Of a DNA stretch of 12,710 bases, positions 7,356 through 12,710 are shown piece after piece; position 1 is the stretch's first letter, and each line of letters starts with the position of its first letter. The stretch is from Paramuribaculum sp. (GTDB lineage: Bacteria > Bacteroidota > Bacteroidia > Bacteroidales > Muribaculaceae), in contig JAIDXA010000223.1 in the NCBI GenBank assembly GCA_029058705.1, positions 1-12,710 of the forward strand, given 5' to 3'. A program made the translations under genes and the position numbers. The notes below the pieces were generated by a model that was not told where the DNA came from, made no database searches, and saw only the letters and a program-made list of their open reading frames with translations.

Positions 7356-8237
7356 ATGAAAATTCTTGTCACAGGAGCTCTCGGTCAGTTGGGCAGAGAA
7401 TTAAGGGAGGTGTTGGAAACATCGCATCCCGGAATGACTGTCTATGCCAGTCATGAAGAACTTGACATAACTGACAGTGCGGCAGTCTCGACATATGTAA
7501 AGAACGGGGAGTTCTCTCACATTGTGAACTGTGCAGCATATACAGCCGTTGACCATGCTGAATCCGAGCCGGCCGTCTGCAACAAGATAAACTCTGAGGC
7601 CGTGAAGAATCTAGCAATCGCAGCCGAGACGGCCGGAGCAAGAACACTTCATATCTCAACCGACTACGTTTTCGACGGAAAAAGTTTTCGCCCGTACCGT
7701 GAAAGCGACAAGGTAAACCCGACGTCGACATACGGAACGTCGAAACGGAAAGGAGAGATGCTCCTGCTGACGATGTGTCCTGACGCAATAATTATCCGGA
7801 CATCCTGGCTTTATTCTCCCTACGGAAAAAACTTCGTCAAAACGATGCTTCAGCTCGGCAAAGACCGGGAGTCTATGGATGTAGTCTATGACCAGATCGG
7901 ATCGCCGACTTATGCCAGAGACCTTGCAAATGCGATTACCACGATTCTGTTCGCACGCAAATGGCATCCGGGGATATACCACTATGCTAACGAAGGCGTC
8001 TGCTCCTGGTATGACTTCGCAAAGTCGATCCACCGGATCGCAGAGATCGACACATGCCAGGTTCGCCCGATTCTTTCCGAAGATTTTCCTTCTCAGGCAA
8101 AACGACCGCACTTCAGCGTATTCGATAAAACACTTATCAAGAAGACCTACGGCATCTGCATCCCCCATTGGGAAGACAGCCTGAGCGATTGCATTTCGCG
8201 CATAGCTGTATTGTCCGATGGGCAGAGAGCCGAATAA
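7356..8237 (+). CDS. rfbD: dTDP-4-dehydrorhamnose reductase
   Basis: NADPH-dependent short-chain reductase for the last step to dTDP-L-rhamnose, the donor for rhamnose in surface polysaccharides. The 293 residues cover the full fold. The Rossmann nucleotide loop GALGQLG is at 7-13, the family segment NCAAYTAVDHAE at 58-69, STDYVFDG at 101-108, and the catalytic Tyr126-x3-Lys130 (YGTSK) follows. The C-terminal KRPHFSVFDK and IPHWEDSL are typical of complete RfbD proteins. The partner genes rfbA, rfbB and rfbC are not in the window, so it is separated from the usual rhamnose cluster and instead leads a unit with prfC (25-nt gap). A related NAD(P)-dependent sugar reductase is possible, but the motifs favour RfbD. 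Confidence 0.9.
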   Translation: MKILVTGALGQLGRELREVLETSHPGMTVYASHEELDITDSAAVSTYVKNGEFSHIVNCAAYTAVDHAESEPAVCNKINSEAVKNLAIAAETAGARTLHISTDYVFDGKSFRPYRESDKVNPTSTYGTSKRKGEMLLLTMCPDAIIIRTSWLYSPYGKNFVKTMLQLGKDRESMDVVYDQIGSPTYARDLANAITTILFARKWHPGIYHYANEGVCSWYDFAKSIHRIAEIDTCQVRPILSEDFPSQAKRPHFSVFDKTLIKKTYGICIPHWEDSLSDCISRIAVLSDGQRAE

Positions 8238-8262
8238 ACCAGCATTCACCAAGATTCCAATC

Positions 8263-9843
8263 ATGGCAAAAATCACTGACGAAATCAACAGAAGACGAAC
8301 CTTCGCAATCATATCCCACCCTGACGCCGGCAAAACCACCCTCACGGAAAAACTGCTTCTTTTCGGCGGGGCAATCCACATTGCCGGGGCTGTCAAATCA
8401 AATAAAATCAAGAAGACAGCGACAAGCGACTGGATGGAAATAGAAAAGCAGCGCGGAATTTCGGTTGCTACATCCGTAATGGGATTCAACTACGGAGAAT
8501 ATAAAATCAATATTCTCGACACCCCCGGACACCAGGACTTCGCAGAAGACACATACCGCACCCTTACAGCCGTTGACAGCGTGATCATTGTTGTAGACGT
8601 TGCCAAAGGTGTAGAACAACAGACCCGCAAACTTATGGAAGTGTGTCGTATGAGAAACACTCCGGTGATCATCTTTGTCAATAAACTTGACCGCGAAGGC
8701 CGTGATCCGTTTGAGATTCTCGATGAGCTTGAATCTGAACTGAAAATCAGTGTCCGCCCCCTCAGTTGGCCTATCAACATCGGCGCTAAGTTCAAGGGTG
8801 TCTACAATCTCTACGAGCAGACGCTGGATCTATTTACGCCTGACAAGCAAAAAGTTTCAGAGCGTGTGGAAATAGATAATGTCGATGACTCCCGCATTGA
8901 TGAAGCGGTTGGCAGTCAGGACGCCGAAAAGCTGCGCGAAGACATCGAACTCATTGACGGCGTTTATCCCGACTTTGACGAAAACGCATACCTTGCAGGG
9001 AAACTTGCACCTGTATTCTTTGGATCGGCGCTGAACACTTTCGGAGTCAAAGAGCTCCTTGACTGCTTCGTTAAAATCGCGCCCGCTCCCAAACCTGTCA
9101 CAGCGCAGGAAAGAGAAGTAAAACCTGACGAAGAACAGTTTTCCGGATTTGTGTTCAAAATCCATGCCAATATGGATCCCAACCATCGTTCCTGCATAGC
9201 ATTTGTCAAAGTCTGCTCCGGAAAATTTGAAAGGAACGCGCCATATAAACACATCCGTTCGGGAAAGATCATGAAATTTGCCGCTCCTACAGCATTCATG
9301 GCGCAAAAGAAGAATATCGTTGATGAGGCATTCCCCGGCGACATTGTCGGTATACCTGACAATGGGAATTTCAAGATTGGCGACACGATTACCCAAGGTG
9401 AGAGCCTGCATTACCGCGGGTTGCCGAGTTTTTCGCCGGAGATGTTCAAATACATTGAGAATACCGATCCTATGAAGGCAAAACAGCTCGACAAGGGCAT
9501 ACAGCAACTTATGGACGAGGGCGTCGCCCAACTCTTCACAAATCAGTTCAACGGCCGTAAAATCATCGGGACTGTCGGACAACTCCAATTTGAAGTTATT
9601 CAATACCGCCTGCTGCATGAATACGGTGCCCAATGCCGGTGGGAACCTCTTTCCCTATATAAGGCTTGCTGGATAGAAAGCGATGATGCCGAGGCTTTGT
9701 CCGCGTTCAAAAAACGCAAACACCAGTTCATGGCAACCGACCGCGATGGGCGCGACGTATTCCTTGCCGACTCCAACTACGTTCTGCAAATGGCACAGAA
9801 CGATTTTCCAAAGATTAAATTCCACTTCTCGAGCGAGTATTAA
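8263..9843 (+). CDS. prfC: Peptide chain release factor 3
   Basis: Translational GTPase that removes RF1/RF2 from the ribosome after peptide release, recycling them. The 526 residues are close to E. coli RF3 (529). GTPase motifs in order: G1 SHPDAGKTT at 18-26, switch I QRGISVATS at 63-71, G3 DTPGH at 86-90 and G4 NKLD at 140-143. Domain II (about 290-380) includes KIHANMDPNHRSCIAFVK, and domain III (about 395-526) includes GTVGQLQFEVIQYRLLHEYG. It lacks the extra C-terminal domains of EF-G, which separates it from that family. I chose the ATG at 8263 (MAKITDEINRRRTFAI), the normal RF3 start; an in-frame ATG at 8218 would overlap the end of rfbD. Aspartate kinase follows after 30 nt. Confidence 0.96.
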   Translation: MAKITDEINRRRTFAIISHPDAGKTTLTEKLLLFGGAIHIAGAVKSNKIKKTATSDWMEIEKQRGISVATSVMGFNYGEYKINILDTPGHQDFAEDTYRTLTAVDSVIIVVDVAKGVEQQTRKLMEVCRMRNTPVIIFVNKLDREGRDPFEILDELESELKISVRPLSWPINIGAKFKGVYNLYEQTLDLFTPDKQKVSERVEIDNVDDSRIDEAVGSQDAEKLREDIELIDGVYPDFDENAYLAGKLAPVFFGSALNTFGVKELLDCFVKIAPAPKPVTAQEREVKPDEEQFSGFVFKIHANMDPNHRSCIAFVKVCSGKFERNAPYKHIRSGKIMKFAAPTAFMAQKKNIVDEAFPGDIVGIPDNGNFKIGDTITQGESLHYRGLPSFSPEMFKYIENTDPMKAKQLDKGIQQLMDEGVAQLFTNQFNGRKIIGTVGQLQFEVIQYRLLHEYGAQCRWEPLSLYKACWIESDDAEALSAFKKRKHQFMATDRDGRDVFLADSNYVLQMAQNDFPKIKFHFSSEY

Positions 9844-9873
9844 TATCCGTCTCTGACCTTTCAAATCCAACAT

Positions 9874-11229
9874 ATGAAAGTTTTGAAATTCGGCGGAACC
9901 TCCGTCGGAACCATTGAGAGTCTCCGCAACGTCAAAAAGATTGTGGAAGCGAATGAGGACTCCGTGATAGTTGTTGTTTCCGCGTTAGGAGGTCTGACAG
10001 ATCGCCTTATTGAATCTGCGCGGAAAGCCGAATCAGGCGACGCGTCCTTCCGCAGCGATATCGAAGAGATGAAACGCCGCCACACGGAAATTATAGAGGC
10101 TCTTGTCGCTGAAGACTCGAGGAAGCCTCTGTCTGAGGAAGTCGAGGCATTATTCGATCAACTTGAAAGAACTTACACAGGCATATTCATGCTTGAAGAA
10201 TTATCCTGCAGGTCGCTTGACAAAGTAGTAAGCTTCGGTGAACGCCTCTCAAGCCGCATTGTCTCGAAGATTATTGCCAATGCCGTGCTATTTGATTCGC
10301 TTACGTTTATTAAAACATTGAGGCGTTTCGACCGACATATGCTGGATAATGACAGGTCGATTCAGCTGATCCAGTCTGCATTCGGAGAAAGAAGCTTTAA
10401 GACAGCCGTTGTTCCAGGCTTTATCTCTACCGACAACAATGGAATCATCACCAACCTCGGAAGAGGAGGTAGTGATTACACGGCAGCCATTCTTGCTGCG
10501 GCGCTCAACGCATCGAGCCTCGAGATCTGGACCGATGTCGACGGGTTTATGACTGCTGATCCAAGGCTGATCAAGAATGCCAAAGTCATACCGGCTCTAT
10601 CATTCACAGAAGCCATGGAACTATGCAATTTCGGCGCAAAAGTCATATATCCGCCGACTATCTATCCGGTGTTTAACAAAAACATTCCTATTTTCATAAA
10701 AAACACATTCAATCCAGCTGCGCCCGGCACAAAAATCCATGACGTCAGGAAGCCAGACAACAAAACGACCGAAGCCAAAGGGGTCACATCTCTTGCCGAG
10801 ACATCCTTACTGACAATTCAGTCATCAGAAAACATCAGATCAAGAATCTTGGATATACTTTCCCGCAATGGCGTAAGCGTTCTTCTCGCAACTCGTGTCG
10901 ACGACAATTGCAGAAGCAGTTATTCGATCGCGAGCAGTGAAGTCGAAATCGCAAAAAATGCATTGGAAACAGAATTTCATGCCGAAATAGAAACCGGAGA
11001 AATGGCTTCTATATGCGTGGAAAAAGACCTCTCGACAATCGCGATTGTCGCAGACGATATGAAAAGTGACAAAGAAATTCCATTTCGCATAAGCAAAACA
11101 ATAGAATCTTCCGATCTTGACATCAGGGCCTGGACAGCCACCAATCCGGAAACGAGCATATCTCTCGTTGTAAGAAGTTCCGACAGATGCCGCACATTGG
11201 AATTGATCCATGACGAATTCTTCAGTTGA
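9874..11229 (+). CDS. Aspartate kinase of ThrA type, without the homoserine dehydrogenase domain
   Basis: Phosphorylates L-aspartate to start the lysine/threonine/methionine pathway. The kinase domain (1-285) is intact: KFGGTSVG at 5-12, VVSALGGLTD at 34-43, GERLSS at 122-127, NLGRGGSDYTA at 194-204, WTDVDGFMTADPR at 219-231 and FGAKVIYPPTIYP at 253-265. The YPPTIYP and IKNTFNP segments resemble the kinase half of bifunctional ThrA rather than Bacteroidetes LysC as I remember it. Residues 303-451 form two ACT domains. The protein ends at IHDEFFS (445-451), where ThrA proteins continue into the dehydrogenase. Compared with E. coli ThrA, the first ACT domain lacks about five residues of its glycine-rich loop. 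The allosteric glutamines of the two ACT domains (in LITQSSSE and IAQGSSE) are replaced by Arg341 and Ala422, so threonine control is probably lost or altered. It lies 30 nt after prfC and probably shares its transcript. A diverged LysC is the alternative. Confidence 0.85.
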   Translation: MKVLKFGGTSVGTIESLRNVKKIVEANEDSVIVVVSALGGLTDRLIESARKAESGDASFRSDIEEMKRRHTEIIEALVAEDSRKPLSEEVEALFDQLERTYTGIFMLEELSCRSLDKVVSFGERLSSRIVSKIIANAVLFDSLTFIKTLRRFDRHMLDNDRSIQLIQSAFGERSFKTAVVPGFISTDNNGIITNLGRGGSDYTAAILAAALNASSLEIWTDVDGFMTADPRLIKNAKVIPALSFTEAMELCNFGAKVIYPPTIYPVFNKNIPIFIKNTFNPAAPGTKIHDVRKPDNKTTEAKGVTSLAETSLLTIQSSENIRSRILDILSRNGVSVLLATRVDDNCRSSYSIASSEVEIAKNALETEFHAEIETGEMASICVEKDLSTIAIVADDMKSDKEIPFRISKTIESSDLDIRAWTATNPETSISLVVRSSDRCRTLELIHDEFFS

Positions 11230-11374
11230 CCCCGACGTGATGAATGCGCACTCCCCTTTCGACAAACGGAGCCAGAATCCTTGTGTCAAAAGATCGTTTG
11301 CGATCAGTAGCGGCATCCTCCGTGAAGTTTAACATTTATTTCATCACAACCGCGGGATTTATTCAGAAAACACT
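11230..11374. other. Intergenic stretch with no recognisable gene
   Basis: Between the aspartate kinase stop and the next promoter I see no homoserine dehydrogenase remnant in the plus-strand frames. There is a 30-codon ORF (11240-11332) without known motifs and a 5-bp hairpin (11292-11305) lacking a T-run. No clear terminator is visible. Confidence 0.5.
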
Positions 11375-11405
11375 TTTGAACACAGCGCACTTTTCGCTAA
11401 CTTTG
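11375..11405 (+). promoter_or_regulatory. Consensus Bacteroidetes promoter for the threonine-synthase-like gene
   Basis: TTTG (11375-11378), a 19-nt spacer and TAACTTTG (11398-11405) match the consensus at both elements and spacing, the best promoter in the window. Predicted start is near 11411, giving a leader of about 17 nt to the ATG at 11428. The gene can therefore be expressed independently of the upstream kinase. Confidence 0.75.
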
Positions 11406-11427
11406 CGATATAATCCTTGAACCAGAC

Positions 11428-12710
11428 ATGCGTTATTACAGCACTAACGGCTTCGACAAAAGCGTTGATTTATGCGAGGCGGTAACACGCAGTTTTGCCT
11501 CAGATGGCGGCGTCTACATGCCTTTGACCATCCCGACGATCCCCCGCGCTCTCTTCAATAATATTTCAGGGATGTCTGTTACTGACATAGGATATGTTGT
11601 CGGTAGCTCCTTATTTGGATCAGATCTTGATCTCTCACTGATCAATGATATAGTTAAGGAAACTTTTTCATTCGATATTCCGCTGAAAAAGATAACCGAT
11701 CACATTTATGCCCTTGAACTTTTCCACGGACCTACAAAAACCTTCAAAGACGTCGGAGCAAGGTTCATGGCTCGAGTCATAAATTGCTTTATCGGATCAG
11801 ACCGTCTTAAACCTGGGCCGATAAACATGCTCGTTGCGACACAGGGAGATACCGGTTATGCCGTGGCTCGCGCCTTCGAAAACATGCCCGGGGTAAAAGT
11901 GTTCATTTTCCATCCGTCTAAAAAAATCATCAAACTTCCGGAACACATGGGGCATACTGTCGCTGACAATGTCATTTCCGTAGAAATACGCGGAACTCTT
12001 GATGATTGTCAGGACTTGGTCAGACGAGCCTATGCCGATCCTGATTTGAACAAAAAACTGAACCTGACCTCAGCCAACAGCATCAATATAGCGCGCCTGC
12101 TTCCTCAGACTTTTTTTTATTTCTATTCCTATTCCAAACTGCAGGCTTTAGGAGAGAATACATCGGAATTTGTAGCAGCTATGCCATGTGGTAACCTCGG
12201 GAATCTGACGGCAGCCCTATTTGCAAAACTTATGGGCGTTCCTATAAAAAGAATCATAGCGGCCGGACGAGGCGAACAAAGATTATGGGGTGAAATGCTT
12301 AACGGACAGCTCTCGGTCAGCAATCACAGCCAACGTGCGTTGAACACGAATTTATCGAGAATAAACACGTTGATAGCCCATAATCCCTCATTAGGACAGA
12401 ATCTTGTATGCCACACATACACTCCGGACGAAATCGATGAAACCATAAAAATCTATAATGACAGATTCGGATACTCACTTGGACGCAACAGCGCACTTGC
12501 GGCAAAGTCCATGATCGACAGCCGACGCGGAGATGAAGCCGGAGTTTTTCTGGCCACAGACCATCCCGACATGTATGCCGACTGTCAAACCACAAGCATC
12601 GGGCTCAAGGATTCACCGTCACAAGCGCACTCCTGCAGCCGCGAACGGCACATTCCGCTTTCCCCCTCTCTTCCAGCGGTAAGGAACTTCATACTTCAAC
12701 ATTCTAGATA
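11428..12710 (+). CDS. Threonine-synthase-like PLP protein with altered active site; stop codon cut by window end
   Basis: Fold-type II PLP protein of the threonine synthase family, which converts O-phosphohomoserine to threonine. 427 codons are open and the last two bases are TA. Since E. coli ThrC has 428 residues and the end (LPAVRNFILQHSR) looks like a family C-terminus, the stop probably lies at 12709-12711. Kept features: MRYYSTN start, ELFHGPT at 97-103, the PLP lysine Lys107 (FKD), GDTG at 140-143, DDCQ at 192-195 and TSANSINIARLLPQ at 214-227. Changed features, against remembered ThrC sequences: HGPTLAFKD reads HGPTKTFKD; ATSGDTG reads ATQGDTG; the YPxGKxSxxQE stretch is HPSKKIIKLPEH; PSGNFG is PCGNLG; the NAMDV segment is lost (QRALNTNLS); EPHAAV/DPHG is GRNSAL; TAHPAKF is TDHPDMY. 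Normal threonine synthase activity is doubtful. No frameshift or internal stop is present, so the gene appears to be under selection. It has its own promoter. Confidence 0.8.
   Translation, partial: MRYYSTNGFDKSVDLCEAVTRSFASDGGVYMPLTIPTIPRALFNNISGMSVTDIGYVVGSSLFGSDLDLSLINDIVKETFSFDIPLKKITDHIYALELFHGPTKTFKDVGARFMARVINCFIGSDRLKPGPINMLVATQGDTGYAVARAFENMPGVKVFIFHPSKKIIKLPEHMGHTVADNVISVEIRGTLDDCQDLVRRAYADPDLNKKLNLTSANSINIARLLPQTFFYFYSYSKLQALGENTSEFVAAMPCGNLGNLTAALFAKLMGVPIKRIIAAGRGEQRLWGEMLNGQLSVSNHSQRALNTNLSRINTLIAHNPSLGQNLVCHTYTPDEIDETIKIYNDRFGYSLGRNSALAAKSMIDSRRGDEAGVFLATDHPDMYADCQTTSIGLKDSPSQAHSCSRERHIPLSPSLPAVRNFILQHSR

Noticed and set aside
8218..8262. Upstream prfC start overlapping rfbD
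   Set aside because: RF3 proteins begin near MAKITDEI; the extra 15 residues look like out-of-frame rfbD sequence.
7656..8489. Long minus-strand reading frame opposite rfbD and prfC
   Set aside because: It lies antisense to two clear genes, has no recognisable domain, and reflects codon bias of the real genes.
11292..11305. Hairpin GATCG/CGATC as a terminator after the kinase
   Set aside because: Five base pairs with a 4-nt loop and no following T-run; not convincing.
11240..11332. 30-codon ORF between the kinase and the ThrC-like gene
   Set aside because: Too short, no motif, no resemblance to the start of homoserine dehydrogenase; expected by chance.

Overview
The window reads as chromosomal DNA of an anaerobic Bacteroidales bacterium, possibly a Muribaculaceae-like gut commensal, though the family assignment is only a guess. 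Three things support this. The protein families are those of Bacteroidetes. Start codons lack clear Shine-Dalgarno sequences. Intergenic gaps repeatedly carry the Bacteroidetes sigma-ABfr promoter pattern (TTTG, about 19-21 nt, TAnnTTTG). Coding density is high and I see no tRNA, rRNA, CRISPR array, insertion sequence or phage gene.

Layout, left to right. (1) 1-1127 (+): 3' part of a TolC/CzcC-type outer-membrane efflux protein whose start lies outside the window. (2) 1135-1171: a near-perfect palindrome between convergent genes. (3) 1166-3088 (-): nadE, glutamine-dependent NAD synthetase. (4) 3102-3281: a divergent promoter region whose two -33 elements touch. (5) 3282-3812 (+): small outer-membrane beta-barrel, followed 40 nt later by purT (3853-5043, +), a formate-using purine enzyme. 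(6) 5062-5098: a strong hairpin terminator between convergent genes. (7) 5108-6475 and 6504-7271 (both -): a TrmH/SpoU RNA 2'-O-methyltransferase followed by radA, probably one transcript. (8) 7272-7355: a compact divergent promoter region. (9) 7356-8237, 8263-9843 and 9874-11229 (+): rfbD, prfC and an aspartate kinase, with 25-30 nt gaps. (10) 11230-11427: a 198-nt gap with a consensus promoter. (11) 11428-12710 (+): a threonine-synthase-like PLP protein that runs to the window end and probably lacks only the last base of its stop codon.

Most genes are housekeeping: NAD, purines, DNA repair, rRNA/tRNA modification, dTDP-rhamnose and translation termination. The right end is the unusual part. 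The aspartate kinase resembles the kinase half of the bifunctional ThrA (aspartate kinase-homoserine dehydrogenase) but stops where the dehydrogenase should begin. Its catalytic motifs are intact, while both ACT-domain glutamines that read threonine in that family appear replaced. The next gene keeps the threonine-synthase fold and PLP lysine but has lost most substrate-binding motifs. The homoserine dehydrogenase and homoserine kinase genes expected between them are absent. I propose a diverged, possibly repurposed copy of the threonine operon. This rests on remembered family consensus sequences, not on an alignment I could run.
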